From a virus: a DNA stretch of 28,175 nucleotides. Within the stretch, counting starts at the first letter, position 1. Each line of letters begins with the position of its first letter. This document shows positions 15,191 through 21,390 of the stretch, piece after piece. The stretch covers positions 1-28,175 of IMG/VR virus record IMGVR_UViG_3300035688_000356. The stretch is one strand, 5' to 3'. The position numbers were made by a program, and so were the translations under genes. The notes under the pieces are model-generated. The model was not told the origin of the DNA. It saw only the letters and a program-made list of their open reading frames with translations, and searched no databases.

Positions 15191-15693
15191 CCTTACCTTA
15201 CGTTACCTTGCCTCACCATACATCGCCTTACGCTACCGAACGTTGCACCGCCCAGCCTTGAATCATAAATAATATTCCTCGCCTAACCTCGCATTGCCGG
15301 ACCTCGCCAAGCGTCACATCACCGTGCATCGCCATAAATATAAAATTAAAATCCTCGCCTTACGTTACCGTGCATCGCCACGCCTTGGCGAACCCTGCTT
15401 TACCTGACCTAACCTGACCTTGAACATAAAAATTATTCCTCGCCTCGAATTGCCTTGCCTTACACTGCCGAACCAAACCTAGCTCCGCTTAACCTCGCCG
15501 CGCCGAGCACAGCGTCACTCTGCCATGAGCATAAAAATTATCCATGCCTCGCTATACCGTGCTCCGCCCAGCCAAGCATTGCCCAACTTTACTCTGCCAT
15601 GCACAGCCCCACCCTGAAACATAAATATAATTTCCTCGCCTTGCCTCACCGGACCGGGCCACGCTGCGCCTTGCTCCGCCATGCCAGACTATG
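15191..15693 (-). repeat. Pentanucleotide-phased array: six blocks and five AT-rich separators
   Basis: On the plus strand the DNA falls into consecutive 5-mers of form C-N-N-N-purine (minus: pyrimidine-N-N-N-G, with the fourth base usually also G). Blocks are 15191-15260 (14 units), 15277-15331 (11), 15353-15422 (14), 15438-15527 (18), 15542-15616 (15) and 15634-15693 (12). By hand count, 82 of 84 units keep the first C, and all keep the last purine. The second base is C in about two thirds. Between blocks lie AT-rich separators of 14-21 nt holding CATAAA. On the minus strand a block typically ends CGAGG, then the separator runs to TTTATG. Five-base phasing cannot be coding. The array lies just after the RAMP-like gene stop and just before the ParB-like start, so it may be transcribed with them. 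It is CRISPR-like in outline but not a CRISPR array. Guide-like RNA or protein-binding DNA are the options. Confidence 0.85.
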
Positions 15694-15701
15694 CCTAAGC
15701 A

Positions 15702-16262
15702 TTATCCCCATGATTTTATTTCGAACTTGCCGAACGTCCCTTTCTTCTCAGGCCTGAAATTCAAGAGTCCGACTTTTATTCCGCCGTCTATTATTATCTT
15801 TTTCAAAAGTTTGTCGTCAGCTATGTAGTCCTCGTTGTATACTAATTCGAATCCCAGCTCCCACTTGTCAATCCTCGGCCTGCATCTGATGATTCTTGCC
15901 TTCTGCACGACGACGCTCCTCTTGTCTATGACATAATCCGTTATGAACTTGCTTCCGAGCGTCAATGGTATGTTCTCCGGAGTCACGTCAATCGCTCCTG
16001 CAATCGTAGACTGCACGTTCCTTCCCTTCACCTTGAAGTACGATGCTGACCTCAATATCATTCCGTAAACGCACCTGTTCGGAACGCACAAGACTGTCTT
16101 GCCCTTGATCTCCGTCGTATATGCGCTCTTCCTGGCTTCCTCTATCGGATCATACTTTTTCATGCTCGCCCTTCCCTCGTCTGCCTGCGAGCTCATCATG
16201 CTCTCTACGTTGTGCATCAACAGCGGAGTCAGTCCGCTCAAAACAACTTTTATCTTTTTCAT
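15702..16262 (-). CDS. RAMP / Cas7-like protein
   Basis: The product has 186 residues from ATG 16262. It opens with a first beta strand IKVVLSGLTPLLMHN (4-18) typical of the RAMP fold. A helix-forming segment after PNRCVYGMILRSASYF (61-76) resembles the Cas7 'P-x-S-x-x-G-x-x-R' region. The last third has strands RCRPRIDKWELGFEL (126-140) and a glycine-rich loop ending KKGTFGKFEI (173-182), as in RAMP and Cas7 proteins. Proteins of this general type occur in phage genomes without CRISPR genes. No Cas1, Cas2, Cas3 or Cas10 is nearby. The 5-nt-phased array starts directly after its stop. RNA-binding filament formation is inferred. A single-domain phage recombination-like protein is the alternative. 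Two in-phase pentamers lie just upstream of its start (16271-16280) and supply its ribosome site. Confidence 0.65.
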   Translation of the reverse strand: MKKIKVVLSGLTPLLMHNVESMMSSQADEGRASMKKYDPIEEARKSAYTTEIKGKTVLCVPNRCVYGMILRSASYFKVKGRNVQSTIAGAIDVTPENIPLTLGSKFITDYVIDKRSVVVQKARIIRCRPRIDKWELGFELVYNEDYIADDKLLKKIIIDGGIKVGLLNFRPEKKGTFGKFEIKSWG

Positions 16263-16283
16263 ATTTTTTACCTCGCCTTAATT

Positions 16284-17669
16284 TTATACATTTTCATTAT
16301 ATTCCACTGGTTTCTCGACAACGCGTACGCGGTCGGGCCAGAATTTCAGTTTGCCGCTAGTCTGCCATGTAAGGATCTCCCATTGGATGAGCCTTTCTAT
16401 CTCATGCTCCATTCCATCCGCAGACCAAGCATGCTCCTCTATCTTTTTCTTTATGGATACTTTTGTCCATTGGTCGTTCCTTTTACCTAAAGCAGCTTTC
16501 AAAATGACAACGAGCTTTCCAAGAGCTGTCGATGGCTCAGAGAAAACATTTATAGTCGGTCTCAATTTTTCTAAGATTATTATCGGTTCTGTTTTTCTGA
16601 CTGTTATTTCTTTCATATCTTCAATGCTTTGTGTTTCTCCATCTAACTTGCAACTTGATATTGCTTCTTTGATTAATGGTGATTGAGGCTTTGACTTTTC
16701 TGGTAACTTTGTAGGTAACTTTGTAGGTAACTCTTGGTAACTTTTAGTAACTTTAGGTAACTCCTTCTTCGGCTCGAACTTGTCCTTGAATTTTGTTATG
16801 AACTCGCCGACGTCCATCAGCTTTATGTTCGCGGCCTTCGGACTCAATAGGAACATTCTCGTAGCGTGAAAAGTTTCTCTCTTGCGGAACATTATTTTTT
16901 TGAATATCTTTGGACTCTCCGGATGCCAGACCCATGCCTCGCCGTTCTTCAAAGAATTTAAAGTGTCATACCATTCCTTCAAAGCTTTTTTACCTTCGTC
17001 GGTCTGTTCTTCTACCCATGCTTGAATGGCTTTCTTATCCTGCGGAGCGAGTGTTCTTAGAATTATCAGACAGTCGGATTGCGTCAGCAAATCTTTGTTT
17101 AGAACTGCTGAACGCTGGGTTATCAATGAGCAACCAAGATTTTTATTTCCACCGCGCCTTACAAAGTTATCCATTGCTCCTAAACATTGAATCTGTTCTA
17201 TACCTATGACTCTCTGTGGCGCCCACAAGTCAGCTTCCTCGATAAAGACATGGCGTTCTAATCTGTTTATTTTGTAGAGTTCGTCTAGGAACTCGGCAAC
17301 TATTCTTCTTGCTACTGCTTTAGAAAATCCTGACAAGTCTATGACCGCAGAAATATTTGTCTCAACGATCGCTTTCGCTACCTGTTTTGATTTTAATGGA
17401 TCTAAAGGAATATCCGCATGCTCTCCGCCAAAAACTACAATTGGTAACCCATCTCCCGTACCGTCCTTGCCTACACGCAGTCCCCACCAGATGCCCATGC
17501 CGTCTATGACGACAATCGGTATCTGATTCTTGAGCATCTCTTCTGCCAGATCTGCAGCTGCGTAAGTTTTGCCCGCACCGCGTTTAGCCAGGAAAGAATT
17601 AACCCAGGTCACACTCACTCTAGGCAGGCTTACCTTCTCGCTTATTTTAAAAACTACTTCACTTTTCAC
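16284..17669 (-). CDS. HerA/FtsK-superfamily ATPase
   Basis: The product has 461 residues from GTG 17669, with GGAG 8 nt upstream and a possible overlap with a tiny upstream frame. Walker A is AKRGAGKT (28-35), Walker B is HVFIEEAD (140-147), and LITQR (182-186) is a sensor-like motif. This is the HerA/DUF87-type pattern of hexameric DNA translocases. In viruses, relatives pump or process DNA, and HerA works with nucleases in end resection. The C-terminal 100 residues contain a winged-helix-like region (SIKKKIEEHAWSADGMEHEIERLIQWEIL). A linker at about residues 304-323 is encoded by DNA with six GTAACT repeats (see that entry). Confidence 0.75.
   Translation of the reverse strand: MKSEVVFKISEKVSLPRVSVTWVNSFLAKRGAGKTYAAADLAEEMLKNQIPIVVIDGMGIWWGLRVGKDGTGDGLPIVVFGGEHADIPLDPLKSKQVAKAIVETNISAVIDLSGFSKAVARRIVAEFLDELYKINRLERHVFIEEADLWAPQRVIGIEQIQCLGAMDNFVRRGGNKNLGCSLITQRSAVLNKDLLTQSDCLIILRTLAPQDKKAIQAWVEEQTDEGKKALKEWYDTLNSLKNGEAWVWHPESPKIFKKIMFRKRETFHATRMFLLSPKAANIKLMDVGEFITKFKDKFEPKKELPKVTKSYQELPTKLPTKLPEKSKPQSPLIKEAISSCKLDGETQSIEDMKEITVRKTEPIIILEKLRPTINVFSEPSTALGKLVVILKAALGKRNDQWTKVSIKKKIEEHAWSADGMEHEIERLIQWEILTWQTSGKLKFWPDRVRVVEKPVEYNENV
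16702..16763. repeat. Iteron-like GTAACT direct repeats inside the ATPase gene
   Basis: On the plus strand GTAACT begins at 16703, 16715, 16727, 16737, 16747 and 16757, so spacings are 12, 12, 10, 10 and 10. Most copies are preceded by G. Because 10 is not a multiple of three, the repeat is kept at DNA level although the encoded linker is only partly repetitive. Copies are thus roughly one helical turn apart, as in protein-binding iterons. Confidence 0.7.
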
Positions 17670-17731
17670 AAAATCACTCCTTTTTCAAACCTTCTCTTCG
17701 CTTCTAATCCATACCAAAGAGCCTTTTTCAC
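17666..17731 (-). CDS. Possible 21-residue peptide
   Basis: A short frame from GTG 17731 ends with TGA overlapping the ATPase start as GTGA. The peptide is basic and helical (KKALWYGLEAKRRFEKG). The overlap suggests translational coupling; otherwise this 100-nt stretch would be non-coding. There is no strong ribosome site, so it remains doubtful. Confidence 0.3.
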   Translation of the reverse strand: MKKALWYGLEAKRRFEKGVIL

Positions 17732-17771
17732 TCTCGAAACGCAATCAGCATTTTCTTTTTAAAGCTATCGT

Positions 17772-18125
17772 TTATTCCTTTGGCATGAAGGCCTTCATTT
17801 TTTCGAGATTGTTATTTATGCTGTTTACTTTCAAAACTATGTCCAGCGCCATCAGAGACGTATCCTTTATCAATGCTCCCAGCGTTTCTTCGCCCTCGAT
17901 GACTTCTGAGACGTTGTTGTACTTCCCGTCCAGAGATTTTTTGTACTTGATTGTCAATTTCTTTCCTTCCTTGCCGCGCACTTTTTCTATCAGTTTCGTG
18001 TCAAAGATGCTGAATGACTGCTCCTGCTCCTTGAATTTTACGACTCCGTATGTTGACTGCGTCCTCTCAGATACTCTCTCGTCCATGCTCGCCAGCGTTC
18101 CCTCAAAACTCAATTCGTCAGACAT
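17772..18125 (-). CDS. Internal start: OB-like, possibly ssDNA-binding protein
   Basis: ATG 18125 follows GGAGGAGAAA and would give a 117-residue protein. Strands STYGVVKFKEQEQSFSIFD and KLTIKYKKSLDGKYNNVSEV suggest a small OB-like barrel, with a helical C-terminus (LKVNSINNNLEKMKAFMPKE). Such viral proteins often bind ssDNA. The ribosome site is the strongest in the gene, so this short form is probably the main product, but the fold is inferred by eye. Confidence 0.55.
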   Translation of the reverse strand: MSDELSFEGTLASMDERVSERTQSTYGVVKFKEQEQSFSIFDTKLIEKVRGKEGKKLTIKYKKSLDGKYNNVSEVIEGEETLGALIKDTSLMALDIVLKVNSINNNLEKMKAFMPKE

Positions 18126-18458
18126 TTTCTCTCCTCCGTTTGTTTTTTTATTTTTGAATTCTCTCTTGTCCAGGTTGTGCTCTTTGCACAGCAGCTGCAG
18201 ATTATTTTTCATGTACTGCTCCTTCCAATCGGTCAGCCTTGCATCTCTGCCAGCTCCGGACATCGCATTATTCTCCACCGGCACGATGTGGTCTATTTCC
18301 AAATTTTCCACTGCGTCGCACTTGTTGCACTTCCCGCCGAGCAGGTAGACGAAAAATCTTCTCCATGTCACGTATGTTTTTTTCTTCATCGCCTGCATGT
18401 GTGCCATTGCTAGGCCGCTACCAATATCGCCATTGGGAATACAAACCACTCCGTCCAA
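17772..18458 (-). CDS. HNH domain fused in frame to an OB-like protein
   Basis: The frame of 228 residues opens with TTG at 18458; ATGs at 18407, 18398 and 18389 are alternative starts. Residues about 40-100 form an HNH domain: GGKCNKCDAVENLEIDHIVPV, then NNLQLLCKEHNLDK. From residue 112 a second, unrelated domain begins after a perfect ribosome site (GGAGGAG) inside the gene. No stop separates the two, so a full fusion and a shorter internal product are both possible. The HNH part may be a homing endonuclease that inserted upstream of, and became fused to, an older gene. Neighbours are nuclease and ATPase genes of a DNA-processing type. Confidence 0.65.
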   Translation of the reverse strand: MDGVVCIPNGDIGSGLAMAHMQAMKKKTYVTWRRFFVYLLGGKCNKCDAVENLEIDHIVPVENNAMSGAGRDARLTDWKEQYMKNNLQLLCKEHNLDKREFKNKKTNGGEKMSDELSFEGTLASMDERVSERTQSTYGVVKFKEQEQSFSIFDTKLIEKVRGKEGKKLTIKYKKSLDGKYNNVSEVIEGEETLGALIKDTSLMALDIVLKVNSINNNLEKMKAFMPKE

Positions 18459-18465
18459 ATATTAA

Positions 18466-18726
18466 TCATAATTGAATCCTCTCTCCGCGTTTTTTGTCAA
18501 TTTTTTTATTCTTCTCGTACTCGAATATCTCTCCTGTGGTCATGTCCATCAAGTCAGCTATTCCGCCTTTTTGCAGTTTGATTTCACTTCCGACCTTGTG
18601 ACCAAGTTTGTGAATGTCCCACGCCTTCGAGCACTTTGCCAGGAAATGCTCCTTGGTCTCCGCATGTATCCTCACGCACCCGAATTTGTGGAAGCCTTGG
18701 GAAGTGTCTATCAAGTCTTTAATCAT
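18466..18726 (-). CDS. Small nuclease-like protein (PD-(D/E)XK type)
   Basis: ATG 18726 is about 9 nt after GAGAGGT; the ATG at 18732 is too close. The product has 86 residues. A helix with HFLAKCSKAWDIHKLGH is followed by the core GGIADLMDMTTGEIFEYEKNKK, in which the aspartate and E-x-E-x-N-K positions resemble the active site of CoiA-like or VRR-type nucleases. It is short for a full nuclease, so an inactive or subunit form is possible. It lies next to the HNH/OB gene. Confidence 0.55.
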   Translation of the reverse strand: MIKDLIDTSQGFHKFGCVRIHAETKEHFLAKCSKAWDIHKLGHKVGSEIKLQKGGIADLMDMTTGEIFEYEKNKKIDKKRGERIQL

Positions 18727-19123
18727 GAGCATACCTCTCGCAACTTTTCCTGAGAGCCCTCAGCGTGAAATAAATCTTTATCCTCTCGATTATCCCAGGT
18801 TTATTATTTCTCATTATGACACCGTGATTATTTTCTCAGTTATAAGGAAAGTAGTAGTAGTTAACTTTTCCCGACGACCACGACTATCTATTTTATTTAT
18901 TATCGTCGATAGCCCTGCCACTAGGTACTCTCCTACATCGACGAGCGTCACACTCAACAGACCGTCACTATCGCCAATAAAACTTAACTACTACTACTAC
19001 TGATTCCAACATGCGGCATTACTGTTTGTCTTATCAGTTGTCTCCTATCCTCGCTGTTCGTCACAGTTACCTTCGGAAAGTCGTCTTGCACTTGAATGTA
19101 ATATTTTAATTTAGCAATACGCT
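18727..19123. other. Long non-coding gap with inverted repeat; possible origin or control region
   Basis: About 390 nt carry no convincing gene, although one short minus-strand frame (ending in a run of serines at about 18985) cannot be excluded. It holds a 15-bp inverted repeat, an AT-rich core (TATTTTATTTATTATC near 18888-18903), CGACGA/TCGTCG and CTATC/GATAG pairs around that core, and two CGTCAC copies. This layout would suit a replication origin or a regulated promoter for the genes downstream on the minus strand. Confidence 0.4.
18850..18998. repeat. 15-bp inverted repeat, arms 119 nt apart
   Basis: Left arm AGTAGTAGTAGTTAA (18850-18864) is the exact reverse complement of TTAACTACTACTACT (18984-18998). 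Between them lies the AT-rich core. The trinucleotide component is low-complexity, but exact pairing plus TTAA makes a designed pair likely. Possible uses are a protein-bound loop or an origin flank. Confidence 0.65.
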
Positions 19124-19405
19124 TTATCGTTTCATTTCCTTACTACCTGTAAAGTTAGTAAGCATAATCTGATCAGGCTCTCCGGAGCCCATCTCCTGTA
19201 CCGATTGCACAATCTCTTTTCCTTCCAGAACATTTCTTCCGTTGTCTGTCGTAACGTAAAACGCATCCTTGCCTCTCCTCTTCCTCGCAAGATATCCGAA
19301 CGTGCATAAATCATTGATGTTATTCCTTATCGTCTGCGGCTGGTAACCGCTCATATTCGTGATTATTTTTTTCAAGTTCATGGGAACATAATAGCAGAAT
19401 CTCAA
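19124..19405 (-). CDS. Winged-helix DNA-binding protein
   Basis: The frame begins at TTG 19405 and gives 93 residues. An upstream in-frame stretch (IETKLSNLQDRI) looks like the missing first helix, so the true start may be a non-standard codon just upstream. A helix-turn-helix (LKKIITNMSGYQPQTIRNNINDLCTFG, written here in part) leads into a wing (ARKRRGKDAFYVTTDNGRNV). This is the MarR/ArsR-type archaeal regulator pattern. Target is unknown; the neighbouring gap with an inverted repeat is one candidate. Confidence 0.65.
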   Translation of the reverse strand: MRFCYYVPMNLKKIITNMSGYQPQTIRNNINDLCTFGYLARKRRGKDAFYVTTDNGRNVLEGKEIVQSVQEMGSGEPDQIMLTNFTGSKEMKR

Positions 19406-19436
19406 TATTCTATCCTGCAGATTTGACAGCTTCGTT

Positions 19437-19535
19437 TCAATCGCCTCTTTCCTCGCAGGCCTTGCATACGGAAGGATATATTTTATTCTCCGATACTCTT
19501 CCCGAAATCTTTCCGCACCTCGGACAAATATTCAT
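19437..19535 (-). CDS. 32-residue zinc-ribbon peptide
   Basis: ATG 19535 overlaps the upstream stop as ATGA and the frame ends at TGA 19437. The peptide has CPRC near the start and CKAC near the end, enough for one zinc ribbon. Coupling supports translation. It overlaps the likely true start of the winged-helix gene. Confidence 0.5.
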   Translation of the reverse strand: MNICPRCGKISGRVSENKIYPSVCKACEERGD

Positions 19536-19927
19536 TCCATCACCTTGTCAAATCCTTCTTTGATAGCTTTCTCCATCAATGAAGCTATGCCGAACAATCC
19601 CTTGAGATCCATGTTAGCGATATCGTCCTTCTTCATCTCAGCCCACATCACCGCCGTCCTGAGCACGTTCTCCCTGAGTATCTGCTCGTCGTTCTTTTCC
19701 ACGTAGAAGGATCCTTTTTTCCTGTATATCGGGTCCGTCTTTGTCATGGTCTGCCCGAGCTTCCTGAAAAAAGAAATCTCTCCTGTGCTGTTCAAATTAT
19801 ATTCTATCAGCGTATCCTCCCTGAGCCACTGGGCGTACTGCCACGAGCCCGGCACTACCTTGAGTATCTTGCCGTCGATGGTCAGGCTCTCTGATTTTTT
19901 TAAAACCTCTGTCACTTTGCCTTGCAT
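19532..19927 (-). CDS. OB-like DNA-metabolism protein candidate
   Basis: The product has 131 residues from ATG 19927. The first half is beta-rich (MQGKVTEVLKKSESLTIDGK, then IEYNLNSTGEISFFRKLG) and resembles a short OB fold; the second half is helical (EQILRENVLRTAVMWAEMK and a final helix). Phage proteins of this arrangement often bind ssDNA or take part in recombination. No exact family is recognised. Confidence 0.5.
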   Translation of the reverse strand: MQGKVTEVLKKSESLTIDGKILKVVPGSWQYAQWLREDTLIEYNLNSTGEISFFRKLGQTMTKTDPIYRKKGSFYVEKNDEQILRENVLRTAVMWAEMKKDDIANMDLKGLFGIASLMEKAIKEGFDKVME

Positions 19928-19936
19928 TTTATCACC

Positions 19937-20041
19937 TTATGAAAATCCTTCGTTTACTGTAGGCTCTATGTCTACGTCTCCAGTCTCTTCAAATTCAAAC
20001 CCACATTCTGGACATTTACAATGTAAAGTTACTTCCATCAT
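19937..20041 (-). CDS. 34-residue zinc-knuckle peptide
   Basis: ATG 20041 overlaps the upstream stop as ATGA. The peptide begins MMEVTLHCKCPECGFEFEE, with three closely spaced cysteines, and then becomes acidic. It is part of the run of coupled mini-genes in this region. Confidence 0.5.
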   Translation of the reverse strand: MMEVTLHCKCPECGFEFEETGDVDIEPTVNEGFS

Positions 20042-20247
20042 AACACCACCTTTTTATTAGAGAATTTGCCTGTAGCGAATTTGCTCAGAAGGTTAGTTCT
20101 ATCTACTTCAACGACTTGCTTGATCTTGTAAGTTGACGACCTCAGAATCGGCCTATACGTCTTGTCGATTGAAGCAGGATTTGTAGAAAAATCAGCGTGC
20201 GTGCCCTCCGCATCAAACCTCTTGTTCAATGCGTTAGAAGCATCCAT
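20038..20247 (-). CDS. Small protein downstream of the regulator, unknown
   Basis: The likely start is ATG 20247, sharing one base with the upstream stop (TGATG) and 6 nt after AAAGGTG, giving 69 residues. The sequence has beta potential in the middle (SSTYKIKQVVEVDRTNLL) and a basic end. No motif is recognised. An 80-residue form from 20280 would overlap the regulator more deeply. Confidence 0.5.
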   Translation of the reverse strand: MDASNALNKRFDAEGTHADFSTNPASIDKTYRPILRSSTYKIKQVVEVDRTNLLSKFATGKFSNKKVVL

Positions 20248-20387
20248 CAGCAACACCTTTCTAGAAGGAATTCGTCCCATGTAACAGTCCTGCCGAGCTT
20301 GGCGGCATGCTTCATTTTTCTTGCCGTCAGTTCTGCAAAAGTTTCAGGGAGTACAGACAATCTGCCTGTTCTTTTTTGAATTGACAT
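20247..20387 (-). CDS. Small RHH-like regulator candidate, divergent from the integrase
   Basis: ATG 20387 lies 25 nt from the shared TATA centre and has no ribosome site, so it is probably leaderless; an open stretch to 20450 is a shadow. The 46-residue product has a beta-like start (RLSVLPETFAELTARKMKHA) and a second helix TVTWDEFLL, similar to small archaeal ribbon-helix-helix proteins. Position beside the integrase promoter suggests control of integration genes. Confidence 0.5.
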   Translation of the reverse strand: MSIQKRTGRLSVLPETFAELTARKMKHAAKLGRTVTWDEFLLERCC

Positions 20388-20405
20388 ATTATATACAGTA
20401 AATAG

Positions 20406-20418
20406 CGTATATATAAAG
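20406..20418. promoter_or_regulatory. Shared two-way TATA box
   Basis: CGTATATATAAAG is near-palindromic (TATATA core). Its centre is 28 nt before the integrase ATG on the plus strand and 25 nt before the regulator ATG on the minus strand. Both genes lack a ribosome site, as expected for leaderless transcripts. One TATA box could thus serve both directions, competing for TBP. Confidence 0.6.
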
Positions 20419-20439
20419 ATTGTTATCCTATAGAATACT

Positions 20440-21357
20440 ATGGAATTCAATAATAACAGAACGGTAGTGAAGGAGTTTGTAAAGGAGTTGGATAGGAAAG
20501 GCCTGACGGATAGGAGGATAAAGAAGTATATCGTTCTGCTCAGGAAATTTCACAGTATCAAGCTGTCAAAATTCTCTAAGAGGAATGTCGATAAGTTCTT
20601 CTTCTATCTGCGTGACTCTTCGTTGAGCGACGAGACCAAGTTCGATTATTTTTGCATGTTCCGAATCTTTGTGAAGTGGCTGAAGCCTAAAATAGATACT
20701 ACAGAATATATATTGAAGCTTCATAAAAAAATTAAAATGCCCGAGGAGATTCTGACAATCGAGGAGATTAGAAAAATAATAATATCATTGAAATCCATAA
20801 GATACAGGTGCATGGTTTCCTTGCTCTATGATTCAGGCTGCCGGCCTTCTGAATTATTGAATCTGCATCTGAGGGATATAGTATTTGACGATGACGGTCT
20901 GATTGTTTTCTTCAACGGCAAGACAGGACCACGCAGAGTCCGTATAATAACCACTCTTGATAGCGACAAGTTCTTGAAGGAATATTTAGAGTTCAACCCG
21001 CAAGAGCTTATCTTCGGCAGGATGAGCATTGAGAGACTGAACCAGATTGTCAAAGAGCAAGCTCAGAAGATAGGAATCCATAAGAGAGTCTATTCTTATA
21101 TTTTCAGGCATTCTAGAGCTACTCATCTAGCCCCGCATCTGACAGAAGCCCAGTTAAAAATCTATCTAGGATGGAGCATGAGTTCAAAGATGGTTTCCGT
21201 CTACGTCCACCTGTCAGGCAGAGACATTGACAATAGAGTGATGGAACTGAATCACAGTCCTACGGCCTTCATACCATCGGAAGGCTTCAAGGAATTCCTA
21301 CTGGAGATGTATCAGAAATGGAGGACAGTTGAGAAATTGCATTCAGCAACCATCTAA
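20440..21357 (+). CDS. int: Tyrosine recombinase (integrase)
   Basis: The product has 305 residues from ATG 20440. An N-terminal core-binding domain (about 1-95) is followed by the catalytic domain: Arg135 in SGCRPSELL, Lys161 in NGKTGPRR, Arg223 in YIFRHSRATHL, Trp245 in LGWSMS and the nucleophile Tyr255 in VSVYVHLSG. The first histidine of the usual HxxR box is replaced by Tyr220, a feature seen in some archaeal integrases. It would insert viral DNA into a host site. No tRNA or attachment site is visible in the window, so it is unknown whether this is a provirus. It runs tail to tail with the nuclease-RHH gene. Confidence 0.9.
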   Translation: MEFNNNRTVVKEFVKELDRKGLTDRRIKKYIVLLRKFHSIKLSKFSKRNVDKFFFYLRDSSLSDETKFDYFCMFRIFVKWLKPKIDTTEYILKLHKKIKMPEEILTIEEIRKIIISLKSIRYRCMVSLLYDSGCRPSELLNLHLRDIVFDDDGLIVFFNGKTGPRRVRIITTLDSDKFLKEYLEFNPQELIFGRMSIERLNQIVKEQAQKIGIHKRVYSYIFRHSRATHLAPHLTEAQLKIYLGWSMSSKMVSVYVHLSGRDIDNRVMELNHSPTAFIPSEGFKEFLLEMYQKWRTVEKLHSATI

Positions 21358-21390
21358 ACTACATATATACATATATATTTTACTACAAAA

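Noticed and set aside
15191-15693. Ordinary CRISPR array
   Set aside because: Separators vary in length and sequence, blocks differ from 55 to 90 nt and obey a 5-nt rule, and no Cas1/Cas2 or other Cas gene is present apart from the RAMP-like protein.
15191-15693. Coding region or short peptides across the array
   Set aside because: A 5-nt period cycles through all frames. Short open frames after the TTTATG elements exist but have no protein character.
18850-18998. Transposon ends
   Set aside because: No transposase lies between the arms, no target duplication is seen, and the arms are largely a trinucleotide repeat.
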